NCBI RefSeq assembly: GCF_008698145.1
Contig: NZ_RZNZ01000017.1
Coordinates: 1 to 64,000, forward strand
DNA from: Bifidobacterium vespertilionis
GTDB taxonomy: Bacteria > Actinomycetota > Actinomycetes > Actinomycetales > Bifidobacteriaceae
Reading direction: 5' to 3'
DNA length: 64,000 nucleotides
The notes below the pieces were generated by a model. That model saw nothing but the letters and a program-made list of their open reading frames with translations, did no database searches and had not been told where the DNA came from. The translations under genes were made by a program, and so were the position numbers. Positions 34,883 through 42,334 of the stretch are shown here, piece after piece (the first letter of the stretch is position 1; every line of letters begins with the position of its first letter).

Positions 34883-35896
34883 CTCCAGAACCGCGGAATA
34901 GACCTGCTTGCGATTGGGCAGCGAGCCGTCGGGCAGCGGATGCTCGCCGACCACCTGGCTGATCGCATCCTTGATCCGCAACCCGTCCTCGAGCGCGCGG
35001 TCGATGGCGAGCACGGCCAGGTCCTCCACACTCAGCGTGCTGGGGGCCGCGGCCTGCGCCTCGTCATCGGACGCGCCGCCGATCACCAGCACCATCTCGC
35101 CGCGAGGCGGATCGTTCCGCACGGATTCACGCACGGTGGCGATCGTTCCGCGCCGCACCTGCTCGTAGTCCTTGGTGAGCTCGCGGCACAGCGCCATCAT
35201 GCGGTTCGGACCGAAGCCCTCGAGCAGATCGTCCATCGATTCGGCGATGCGATGGGGCGTCTCGTAGAACACGATCGTCCGGCGCTCCGACTGCAGCATG
35301 CGCAGGTGCTGCATGCGCTCGGAGTGCTTGCGCGGCAGGAAACCCTCATAGCAGAAGCGGTCGGTGGGCAATCCGGAGATCGCGAGCGCATCCAGGACCG
35401 CGCTCGGACCGGGCGCGCAGGTCACCGGCAGCCCGCGTTCGATCGCGCGGCGCACGATCGCCATGCCGGGATCGTTGATCGTGGGCATGCCCGCGTCGGA
35501 CACGACGGTCACGCACGCGCCTGCGGACACCTGATCGAGCAGCGCATCGGCCTTGCCACGCTCGTTGTGATCGTGGTAGGCGACCACGCGGCCGCTCACA
35601 TGCACGCCCAGACGGTTGGCCAGATCGTACAGACGACGGGTGTCCTCGGCGGCCACGATGTCGGAATCGGCCAGCAGGGCCACGAGCCGGGCGGAGGCGT
35701 CGCCCACGTTGCCGATCGGCGTGGCGGCCAGAACGACCGTGCCCCGCGGGATCTCGACCTTGGGACCGGTCGATCCGACGGCTTCGGCCCCGGGCAGTTC
35801 GGCGGCACCGGCTACGTTGCCCCCCTCGGCTACGTCGTCCGGCAACGCCTCCGGAACGCCAGAAAATTGTGATGATTGCTCGGCTACGGTCTGCAT
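34871..35896 (-). CDS. rsmI: 16S rRNA (cytidine1402-2'-O)-methyltransferase
   Basis: A 341 aa SAM-dependent methyltransferase of the tetrapyrrole-methylase fold that modifies C1402 of 16S rRNA in the ribosomal P site. Signature segments are VLAATPIGNVGDASAR, AEDTRRLYDLANRLG, VVSDAGMPTINDPG, PVTCAPGPSAVLDALAISGLP and VFYETPHRI. The first 48 residues (MQTVAEQSSQFSGVPEALPD and on) are an extension without family similarity, so the true start may be further in, although the ATG at 35896 has GGAAGAT upstream. It is divergent from pmt, with only 30 bp between starts, so their promoters must overlap. No rlmB or dnaX neighbours are present. Confidence 0.93.
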   Translation of the reverse strand: MQTVAEQSSQFSGVPEALPDDVAEGGNVAGAAELPGAEAVGSTGPKVEIPRGTVVLAATPIGNVGDASARLVALLADSDIVAAEDTRRLYDLANRLGVHVSGRVVAYHDHNERGKADALLDQVSAGACVTVVSDAGMPTINDPGMAIVRRAIERGLPVTCAPGPSAVLDALAISGLPTDRFCYEGFLPRKHSERMQHLRMLQSERRTIVFYETPHRIAESMDDLLEGFGPNRMMALCRELTKDYEQVRRGTIATVRESVRNDPPRGEMVLVIGGASDDEAQAAAPSTLSVEDLAVLAIDRALEDGLRIKDAISQVVGEHPLPDGSLPNRKQVYSAVLEMKA

Positions 35897-35926
35897 ATCT
35901 TCCAGTATCCCCTAATCTAGGCCCTG

Positions 35927-37582
35927 ATGAAGTTAGGGCGCGTTAATTCTTGGAAAACGACGGCCACGGCGGCGCAGGTGCGCGCGCTGGGCTGGATCCT
36001 GCCGTTGCTCATGGCCGCTTTCGGCGGATTGCTGCGGTTTGTGAGGCTTGGTTCCCCGCATGCGATCGTGTTCGACGAGACATATTACGTCAAGGACGCC
36101 TACACGATGCTCATGACCGGCGAGCCCCGCAACTGGCCCAAGGACGTGGGCACGGCCGTCAGCGGGGAGAACCAGACCAACGCCCTGTTCGCCGCGGGCG
36201 ATACCGATCGGTGGTACAACACCGCCGAGTACGTAGTCCACCCGCCGGTGGGCAAGTGGCTGATCGCCGCGGGGCTCAAGCTGTTCGGCGGCGCGGACAG
36301 CTCCTTCGCCTGGCGCGCGTCCACGGCCATCGCCGGCACGGTGGCGATCCTGATCCTGTGCCGCGTGGTCCTGCGCCTGTTCCGCAACCTGCCGATCGCC
36401 GTGATGGCCGGATTCCTGATGAGCGTGGACGGCCTGGGGATCACGATGAGCCGCACCGGCCTGCTGGACAATTTCATCATGGTACTCACGCTGGGCGCGC
36501 TGTCCCTGCTGCTCATCCACCGCGATTGGGCGCGGGCGCGGCTGCACGACGCGTTCGAACGGGACAGCCGGCGCAGGGGCGTGCGGTGGCTGCCCGGATC
36601 GGGACTGGGCCGGGCCGGCGGATTGGACGGGCGCGGCGGGCGCGAATGGGTGCTCGATGCGACCGGCCCGTTCATCGCCCTGTCCCCATGGCGAGTTGGC
36701 GCGGCGATCCTGCTGGGACTGGCGACCGGCGTCAAGTGGTCGGGCACTTACTTCTTCGCGGTGTTCTGCGTGATCTCCGTGATCTGGGACGCCTGGGAGC
36801 GCCGGCGGGCCGGGTATCGCAGCTGGCTGTCGACCGGGCTGTGGAAGGACGCCCTGCCGGCTGCGCTATACATGGTCCCGATCTACGTTCTTACGTATCT
36901 GGCCGGATGGGCCGGCTGGTTCATCCATCCCGATTCCTACATGCACAATTGGGCGGTCAACCACCCCGGCGAGGGCGTGACGTGGCTGCCCGATTCGTGG
37001 CGGTCATTCGTGGAGTACCACCGGCAGATGTGGCAGTTCCACACCACGCTCACCACGCATCACGACTACATGGCCAACCCGCTGACATGGCCGCTGCAGG
37101 TGCGCCCGACCAGCTTCTACTGGGAGGATCACCTGACCGGCAACCCCGGCCTGTGCGCGCTCAACCCGGGCGGCCGGTGCGTGGCGGCGATCACGTCGAT
37201 CGGCAACCCGTTCCTGTGGTGGGCCGGATCGCTGTGCGTGGTCATCGCGATCATCGTGGCCGCGTTCGTCAGGCGCGGCGATTGGCGGATCTGGGCCGTT
37301 CTGGCCGGTCTGCTGGCCGGATGGCTGCCGTGGGCGCAGTATCTGAACCGCACCACGTTCACGTTCTATTCGATCGTGATCCTGCCGGCCATGATCCTCG
37401 CGATCTGCTACGTGGCCGACTGGCTGCGCGGCATGATCTCCGCGCGCGCCTACCACGTGACTTGCGGGGTTGTGCTGGGAGTGATCGGGCTGGCTGCCGT
37501 GTTCTGGTATCCGATCTGGACGGCCATCCCGGTGCCGTATGAGTTTTGGCTGTCGCATATGTGGTTCGATTCATGGATCTGA
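35927..37582 (+). CDS. Polyprenyl-phosphate-mannose protein O-mannosyltransferase (PMT)
   Basis: A 551 aa integral membrane glycosyltransferase of the PMT (GT39) family, which moves mannose from polyprenyl phosphate to Ser/Thr of exported proteins. The first extracytoplasmic loop carries the acidic pair in VFDETYYVKDAYTM, the catalytic signature. Around 11 membrane segments follow, with NYTR-like loops VEYHRQMWQFHTTLTTHHDY and a C-terminal cluster ILPAMILAICYVADWL. No ribosome site precedes the ATG, and the leader is under 30 bp, so leaderless translation is possible. Its last nine codons (SHMWFDSWI) form one arm of a 27-bp inverted repeat, with the stop codon in the loop. Confidence 0.9.
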   Translation: MKLGRVNSWKTTATAAQVRALGWILPLLMAAFGGLLRFVRLGSPHAIVFDETYYVKDAYTMLMTGEPRNWPKDVGTAVSGENQTNALFAAGDTDRWYNTAEYVVHPPVGKWLIAAGLKLFGGADSSFAWRASTAIAGTVAILILCRVVLRLFRNLPIAVMAGFLMSVDGLGITMSRTGLLDNFIMVLTLGALSLLLIHRDWARARLHDAFERDSRRRGVRWLPGSGLGRAGGLDGRGGREWVLDATGPFIALSPWRVGAAILLGLATGVKWSGTYFFAVFCVISVIWDAWERRRAGYRSWLSTGLWKDALPAALYMVPIYVLTYLAGWAGWFIHPDSYMHNWAVNHPGEGVTWLPDSWRSFVEYHRQMWQFHTTLTTHHDYMANPLTWPLQVRPTSFYWEDHLTGNPGLCALNPGGRCVAAITSIGNPFLWWAGSLCVVIAIIVAAFVRRGDWRIWAVLAGLLAGWLPWAQYLNRTTFTFYSIVILPAMILAICYVADWLRGMISARAYHVTCGVVLGVIGLAAVFWYPIWTAIPVPYEFWLSHMWFDSWI

Positions 37583-37610
37583 CGATCCGTGAATCGAACC
37601 ACATATGCGA
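37553..37610 (+). repeat. 27-bp inverted repeat enclosing the pmt stop codon
   Basis: Arms 37553-37579 and 37584-37610 are 27 nt long with one mismatch and a 4-nt loop, TGAC, which contains the TGA stop of pmt. The left arm encodes the final nine amino acids. No T-tract follows, but a small CCGCCTTGGCGG palindrome does. This could be a strong mRNA-end hairpin or an inverted duplication of the gene end. Confidence 0.9.
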
Positions 37611-37731
37611 CCGTCGCCGCCTTGGCGGCGGGCTGCGATTCGGTGGCAACGCAACGGACAAGCTGATAGGGTGGTGTCCGGTTTAGGACACCCGATATCA
37701 ATCGGACACAACAGCATCTGCAAGGAATTTC

Positions 37732-38460
37732 ATGGGATTCGTCAATTTCATCCTCGAACTGCTCAAGGACCCGCGCGCCGCGATCGCCAGCTGGATCGCC
37801 ATGGGCGTCGCCCCCACCCTGGGCTTCATCTTCCTCATCGTCTTCATCGAGACCGGCGTGGTCTTCTTCCCGTTCCTGCCCGGCGACTCGCTGCTCTTCG
37901 CGGCCGGCTTCTTCGCGGCCCCCGACGCGGCCACCGGCGAGCCCGGATCCCTGCCGCTCATGTTCCTGCTGCCCACGGTCTGGGCGGCCCCGATCATCGG
38001 CGACCAGTGCAACTACTTCATCGGCCACTTCTTCGGCCGCCGCATCATCGCCTCCGGCAAGGTCAAGGCCATGACCCCCGAGCGCATCGCCAAGACCGAG
38101 GGCATGATCGAGAAGTGGGGCCCGCTGGCCGTGTTCCTGGGCCGATTCTTCCCCTTCATCCGCACGTTCATGCCGTTCATCTCCGGCATCTCCGGCATGC
38201 GCTGGAGCCGCTTCACCCCGTTCTCGGTCCTCGGCGGCCTGACCTGGTCCACCCTCTTCACGCTGCTGGGCTACTTCTTCGGCGGCATTCCGGCCGTGCA
38301 GGAGCACTTCGAACTCGTGATCGTCCTGATCCTGGTGATCTCCCTGCTGCCCACGATCATCGGCCTGCTCAAGGCGAAGTTCGGCAAGAAGCAGCCGGCC
38401 GCCGCGGACGCCGACGACTCCCCCACCACCGGCCGCCACGCTTCCGGCACGCGCAAGTAG
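37732..38460 (+). CDS. DedA-family membrane protein (VTT domain)
   Basis: A 242 aa inner-membrane protein of the DedA/SNARE-associated (VTT) family, implicated in lipid scrambling and envelope homeostasis. It has the diagnostic re-entrant segments FPFLPGDSLLFAAGFFAA and FLGRFFPFIRTFMPFISG (with the conserved Arg/Pro), and PIIGDQCNYFIGHFFGRR. AAGGAATTTC precedes the ATG. A GGTGTCC-GGTTTA-GGACACC inverted repeat at 37673-37692 lies in the leader. The C-terminal 25 residues are a polar Ala/Asp-rich tail. It probably forms its own transcription unit ending at the hairpin at 38464. Confidence 0.9.
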   Translation: MGFVNFILELLKDPRAAIASWIAMGVAPTLGFIFLIVFIETGVVFFPFLPGDSLLFAAGFFAAPDAATGEPGSLPLMFLLPTVWAAPIIGDQCNYFIGHFFGRRIIASGKVKAMTPERIAKTEGMIEKWGPLAVFLGRFFPFIRTFMPFISGISGMRWSRFTPFSVLGGLTWSTLFTLLGYFFGGIPAVQEHFELVIVLILVISLLPTIIGLLKAKFGKKQPAAADADDSPTTGRHASGTRK

Positions 38461-38463
38461 GTC

Positions 38464-38513
38464 GCAATTCGGCGGGACACGCCCGGAATTCGCGGCGTGT
38501 CCCGCCGAATTGC
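38464..38513 (+). terminator. 20-bp perfect stem-loop after dedA
   Basis: Arms GCAATTCGGCGGGACACGCC at 38464-38483 and its exact complement at 38494-38513 form a 20-bp perfect stem with a 10-nt loop, starting 3 bp after the stop codon. There is no T-tract, so it may act by mRNA stabilisation or protein-assisted termination. Confidence 0.8.
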
Positions 38514-38574
38514 CAAAGTGCCGCAATCGTATTAGTATGTCGAGAGTTGTCCTGCGGAGCAAGACAACAGCCAA

Positions 38575-38647
38575 GGGGCTGTAGCTCAGTTGGTAGAGCG
38601 CTTCGTTCGCATCGAAGAGGTCGTGGTTTCGATTACCATCAGCTCCA
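38575..38647 (+). tRNA. tRNA-Ala (anticodon CGC)
   Basis: A 73-nt cloverleaf: acceptor GGGGCTG/CAGCTCC, D-arm GCTCAGTTGGTAGAGC, anticodon stem CTTCG/CGAAG with loop TTCGCAT (anticodon CGC, reads GCG), variable loop AGGTC, and T-arm GTGGT-TTCGATT-ACCAT. The discriminator is A73 and CCA is not encoded. The normally invariant G53-C61 pair of the T-stem is T53-A61 here, a matched double change that keeps the stem paired. A terminator follows 8 bp later. Confidence 0.93.
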
Positions 38648-38654
38648 CGAAGAA

Positions 38655-38687
38655 CCCTCCGGATTCCACCCCGGAGGGTTTTTCTTT
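38655..38687 (+). terminator. Rho-independent terminator of the tRNA gene
   Basis: Stem CCCTCCGG/CCGGAGGG (38655-38662 with 38671-38678) followed by TTTTTCTTT. Confidence 0.92.
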
Positions 38688-38768
38688 GCCTGAACAGTCT
38701 TTTACCGGCCCTTCCAAGTCCCCGCCGCCCGGTGATCATTGCAAACTGGGCAGATCGAATGTTTCCTC

Positions 38769-38877
38769 CTCGTCATCCTGAGCGCAGCGAAGGATCCTTG
38801 GCCATTACGCACATGGTCATAATGCAGAAGGTTAAGGATCCTTCGACTCCGCCCTTCGGGCTTCGCTCAGGATGACG
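38769..38877. repeat. BOX-like/MITE-like element
   Basis: A roughly 109-bp element with ends CGTCATCCTGAGCG and CGCTCAGGATGACG. Internal arms AGCGAAGGATCCTT and AAGGATCCTTCG flank a less conserved middle (ACGCACATGGTCATAATGC). Copies or parts occur at 7603-7665, 26102-26250 and 39285-39375. No coding capacity. Confidence 0.85.
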
Positions 38878-38894
38878 TAACCTCAGCTTCCCAT

Positions 38895-39068
38895 ACTCGG
38901 CGTGACCCGGCGTGTGACCCGGCGTGGGTTGTGACATGGGGCGTGACCCGGCGTGCCCACTCCCCGTCACAGCTGGTTCAAAATGGCTTTATTTCAACGA
39001 TTTTGAAACCCTGTGACCCGGCGTGTCCACCCCATGTCACACGCCGCGCCCCGGGTCACACCCCGCTT
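38895..39068. repeat. GTGTGAC-rich palindromic element, second copy
   Basis: CGTGTGACCCGGCGTG repeats on the left and GTCACACGCC on the right flank a centre GGTTCAAAATGGC...ATTTTGAAACC (38971-39012). This matches the region at 110-428 in both flanks and centre organisation (ACCCCATGTCACACGCC is shared). It is the second copy of this unnamed element. Confidence 0.8.
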
Positions 39069-39099
39069 CACGGCTCAGCGCTCAGAATGCCAGAATGCC

Positions 39100-39233
39100 T
39101 GCAGGATCTGCCAGCAACTCCACCCATTTTCCTGTGTACTGGCAGATCCTGCATCTTAGCGGGCTGCGGAGGGCACTCAGATGCAAGTTCTGCCAGCAAA
39201 CCGGGAAGCGAGGGCGGTTGCTGGCAGAACTTG
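39100..39233. repeat. Two tandem CTGCCAG hairpins
   Basis: The 857 bp from the tRNA to the dehydrogenase gene (38648-39504) has no gene. In its middle are a perfect 15-bp inverted repeat (TGCAGGATCTGCCAG at 39100-39114, complement at 39139-39153) and a 16-bp one (CAAGTTCTGCCAGCAA at 39184-39199, complement at 39218-39233). Both end in TGCCAG/CTGGCA with loops of 24 and 18 nt. Confidence 0.85.
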
Positions 39234-39284
39234 TAAGTCGGAGGGATGAGCCAGAGCGGGGACGAAGGATGGACTGTGCGGGAA

Positions 39285-39375
39285 GTTAAGGATCCTGGAC
39301 CTTGCGCACAAGTGATCAATGCGAAATGACGAAGGATCCTTCGACTCCGCCCTTCGGGCTCCGCTCAGGATGACA
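39285..39375. repeat. BOX-like/MITE-like element, partial copy
   Basis: AAGGATCCTGGACCTTGCGC, AATGCGAAATGACGAAGGATC, then GACTCCGCCCTTCGGGCT and CCGCTCAGGATGAC. The inner part is nearly identical to 26125-26170. Confidence 0.8.
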
Positions 39376-39504
39376 GGGGGCGACCTACGGGCTTGGGATG
39401 AAGCGCACACTTCGCATGGCGGGACGGGACCCCGGATCCCCTGCCGATCCGGCCTATCCGCCCCACCGGCTCGGATCAACCCATCCGCTCCAGATTGGCC
39501 CGGC

Positions 39505-40455
39505 TCAGTACTTGTAGAAGCCCTCGCCGGCGTTGATGCCGGTCTTGCCCTCGTCGATGTACCGCTTGAGCATGGCGGCGACCTTGCCCTGCACGGTGGT
39601 CGGGTCGGCGGCGCGCGGATCGAGGCGGCCGATGTTGTACGCGGTCGTGAGCCCCACGATGTCGAGGATGCGGAACGGGCCCAGCGGCGCGCCGGTGGCC
39701 AGCTGCCATGTCTTGTCGATCGTCTCCACATCGGCCACCTCATTGGCGAGCAGGGCCTCGGCGGCGGACAGGAACGGCACGAGCATCGAGTTGAGGATGT
39801 AGCCCGGCTGCTCCTTCCTGAGCTTGAGCGGGATCATGCCGATCTGCTCGGCGAAGGCGACCACCGCATCGTATGCGGCCGGATCGGTGGCCGGCACACC
39901 CTCGGCGCCCGGGTGGCCCATGATCTCGGCGGTATTGTTGCGCCAGATCTCGTTGGCAAAGTGCAATGCGAGGTATTTGTCCGGTCGGCCGGTGTACTTG
40001 GCGAAGGCGCTCGGCAGCATGGTGGACGAGTTGGTGATCACGATCGTATGCTCCGGCAGGTGCTTGGCAAGCTCGGTGTAGAACGCGACCTTCTCCTGCG
40101 GATCCTCGGCGATGCACTCGATCACCAGATCGGCGTCGGCGGCGGCCTCATCGTAGCTGGTGGTCAGCACCAGACCATCGAAGGCCCTCTCCACCTGCGC
40201 CTTGAGCGCGTCGAGCTCCTCCGGCGTGGCGCCCTGGGGAGCCAGACCGCGGCAATAGGCGGCCGGATTGGTCTTCATGGCCTCGAGCGTGTTGAGATAG
40301 ATGCCCTTAAGGCGCTCGAACTTCGGCTTGGCGCGGCCGATCGACCCCTCCGAGCGCAGCCAGACCTTGACGTTGCAACCCTTGTACGCGCTCTGGAATG
40401 CGATCTGGCTGCCCAGCACGCCGCCGCCCGCGACCACCACGTTCTTGATGCCCAT
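39505..40455 (-). CDS. 3-hydroxyacyl-CoA dehydrogenase
   Basis: A 316 aa NAD-dependent dehydrogenase. The Rossmann motif is at the N terminus (NVVVAGGGVLGSQIA). The family's catalytic region follows: VIECIAEDPQEKVAFYTEL, ITNSSTMLPSAFAKYTGRPDKYLALHFAN and LKLRKEQPGYILNSMLVPF, then the C-terminal helical domain (GAPLGPFRILDIVGL, GEGFYKY). It oxidises 3-hydroxyacyl-CoA, typically 3-hydroxybutyryl-CoA; bifidobacteria lack beta-oxidation, so its true substrate is unclear. No thiolase or crotonase is adjacent. GGAGGATCGCAAT precedes ATG 40455. It stands alone between repeats. Confidence 0.9.
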   Translation of the reverse strand: MGIKNVVVAGGGVLGSQIAFQSAYKGCNVKVWLRSEGSIGRAKPKFERLKGIYLNTLEAMKTNPAAYCRGLAPQGATPEELDALKAQVERAFDGLVLTTSYDEAAADADLVIECIAEDPQEKVAFYTELAKHLPEHTIVITNSSTMLPSAFAKYTGRPDKYLALHFANEIWRNNTAEIMGHPGAEGVPATDPAAYDAVVAFAEQIGMIPLKLRKEQPGYILNSMLVPFLSAAEALLANEVADVETIDKTWQLATGAPLGPFRILDIVGLTTAYNIGRLDPRAADPTTVQGKVAAMLKRYIDEGKTGINAGEGFYKY

Positions 40456-40570
40456 ATTGCGATCCTCCTTTGGATGCGGCCGCCGATCCCTGTTGATCCG
40501 CGATCCGATACCCCTAGCGTAGCCGCCGGGCGGGGACATGGGCAGGATTTTGCCAAAGGTTCGCCTCGGG

Positions 40571-40641
40571 CGGGACGGCGACCCCGGATGGCAACCGGGA
40601 CGGCGACCCCGAGCGACAACCGGGACGGCCACCCCGGGCGG
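40571..40641. repeat. 25-bp tandem repeat
   Basis: About 2.8 copies of CGGGACGGCGACCCCG plus nine more bases at 40571-40595, 40596-40620 and 40621-40641, in the gap between the response regulator and the dehydrogenase leader. Confidence 0.85.
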
Positions 40642-40669
40642 GTGCGCCGGCCGATCGACGCGCCTCCTC

Positions 40670-41320
40670 TCAATCGCGCGTCCGCAGCCACGCCACAACC
40701 GCCTGGATGGCGGTGTCCACGCGCAACTTTCGCCGCACGGCCTGCATGTGCTTGCGCACTGTGGCGCGATCGACATTGAGCGCATTGGAGATCTCAGCAT
40801 CGGTCAGGCCGCTCGACAGCAGCGTGATGACCTCGGTCTCCCGGGGCGTGAGATAGTCGATGCCGCCGCCGTTCACCACGCGGGCATGGGCCTTGGCGAC
40901 CGTGTCGAAGTCGTCGTCCAGCACCCCGCCGCCGGCCACGATGCGAATGGAACGCACGATCACATCCTCGTCGCCCTTGCCGATCAGCCCCTGGACGCCG
41001 GCGCGCACCGCGGCCTCGCGATACCCCTTCATGAGGAAGGTGGCCATGGCCAGCAGCGCGATCGCATCCGACCGCATCCTGATCTGCCGGCACACATCCA
41101 CACCGCGCAGTCCGCCCAGCGTCATGTCGACCAGCACGATGTCCGGCTTGAACTGGTCGGACGCGCAATGCTCCACGGCGGCCTGCCCGCTGGTCTCCGT
41201 CCACAAGATCCGCCCCTCGGGGATGCGGTCGGCCACGATCTCGCGCAGCGAACGCAGGGCCAGCGCGTCATCGTCCACGATGCCCATGGTGAACGTGCCG
41301 GATGAGGTTGGAGATGCCAT
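40670..41320 (-). CDS. LuxR-type response regulator (orphan)
   Basis: A 216 aa NarL/FixJ-type response regulator. The receiver domain (about 12-125) shows the acidic pocket DDD near residue 16, the phospho-acceptor Asp in DIVLVDMTLGG near residue 61 and the conserved Lys in GLIGKGDEDV. The C-terminal LuxR HTH is LTPRETEVITLLSSGLTDAEISNALN followed by VDRATVRKHMQAVRRKL. No histidine kinase gene is adjacent, so the sensor partner lies elsewhere. AAAGGGGGACCCC precedes ATG 41320. Targets are unknown; the adjacent HAD gene is separated by 150 bp. Confidence 0.92.
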   Translation of the reverse strand: MASPTSSGTFTMGIVDDDALALRSLREIVADRIPEGRILWTETSGQAAVEHCASDQFKPDIVLVDMTLGGLRGVDVCRQIRMRSDAIALLAMATFLMKGYREAAVRAGVQGLIGKGDEDVIVRSIRIVAGGGVLDDDFDTVAKAHARVVNGGGIDYLTPRETEVITLLSSGLTDAEISNALNVDRATVRKHMQAVRRKLRVDTAIQAVVAWLRTRD

Positions 41321-41472
41321 GGGGTCCCCCTTTCGCCGCGCGGCCTTGGCGTCCGGCGGACGTCCGACCTATGGCCCGGCAAGACGTCCGATCCGCCTTA
41401 TGTACATGGCAATGTATCAGGCGAATATTGCATCGGATCGACTCCGGCGGCACCCGTCCGGCGCATGGGCGT

Positions 41473-42159
41473 TCAGCGCGCCGCAAGACGCTCGTGCACG
41501 AAGTCCTCCAGCGTCTGCGGGGTGATGCCGTCATAGTTGGGGATCATGGCGAACTGCGGTCCGCCGGTGGCGTCGGTGCGGGTGTAGCCGGTCAACGCGA
41601 TCGTGGTGGCGCCCGATGCGGCACCGGCCTGGATGCCCACGCCGGAGTCCTCAAGGGTGATGCAATGGGCCATCGCATCGGCGTCCAGCGGATCGATGCC
41701 GATCTTGCGGGCGGCGGCCTGGTAGGGTTCGGGCGACGGCTTCTTGGCGGTGTTGTCGTCACCGCACACATAGGCGACGAAGGCGCCCTCGCCGGCCTGC
41801 CTGAGCACATTCTCGGCCATCACGCGCGGAGAGGCGGTGACCAGCACATTGGGCACGCCGGCCGCGGCGAGCGTCCTCACCAGTTCCAGGGCGCCCGGGA
41901 TCCACGGCAGGCCCTCGAATTCGCGTTCCTTGACGTATTCAATCATCCTGCGGCCTATCTCCTCCACGGACAGCCGCGTGCCGGCCTCGACCAGCATCTG
42001 CGCGACCTTGGGCACGGGCGTGCCGGACATCTTCCAGCCCATTTCCTCGTTCCATGTGCCGCCGTTTTCGGTGGCGATCGAAATTTCGGCCTCATGCCAC
42101 AGGGGCTCAGAGTCGATCAGCGTGCCGTCCAGGTCCCAAAACACCGCGCGAAGCTCCAT
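41473..42159 (-). CDS. HAD-family phosphatase (beta-phosphoglucomutase/GPH-like)
   Basis: A 228 aa haloacid-dehalogenase hydrolase with a small C1 cap. Motif I is DLDGTL (VFWDLDGTLIDSEPLW), with the Asp nucleophile at residue 10; motif II is VTASP; Lys is in AKKPSPEPYQAA; and motif IV is LEDSGVGIQAG. It dephosphorylates a small phosphosugar or nucleotide; specificity cannot be read from sequence. GGAAGGACATGCG precedes the ATG. The upstream gap to the MATE gene contains a duplicated GTTCACG repeat. Confidence 0.88.
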   Translation of the reverse strand: MELRAVFWDLDGTLIDSEPLWHEAEISIATENGGTWNEEMGWKMSGTPVPKVAQMLVEAGTRLSVEEIGRRMIEYVKEREFEGLPWIPGALELVRTLAAAGVPNVLVTASPRVMAENVLRQAGEGAFVAYVCGDDNTAKKPSPEPYQAAARKIGIDPLDADAMAHCITLEDSGVGIQAGAASGATTIALTGYTRTDATGGPQFAMIPNYDGITPQTLEDFVHERLAAR

Positions 42160-42171
42160 CGCATGTCCTTC

Positions 42172-42334
42172 CAGTTCACGTAACGCATGGCGCGAAATCC
42201 CGTGAACCGGACCTCATGTTCGTTTTTTCGGCCCATTGCGCGGGATCAAGCCAATATCGAGTATCGCATATGTTCGCTTATGGGCGTTTCCCGGTTCACG
42301 CAATGACTTGGCGAAAATTCCGTGAACCGGAGAT
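42172..42334. repeat. Duplicated GTTCACG...CGTGAACC palindrome
   Basis: Two diverged direct copies of a palindrome of about 38 bp (42172-42210 and 42293-42334), each with GTTCACG and CGTGAACCGG ends and a GCGAAA core. The second copy forms the last codons of the MATE gene, so the C terminus NFRQVIA is encoded by the repeat. Confidence 0.75.

Noticed and set aside
38575..38650. Integration (att) site at the tRNA-Ala gene
   Set aside because: No integrase and no second copy of the tRNA 3' end were found in the following 2 kb.
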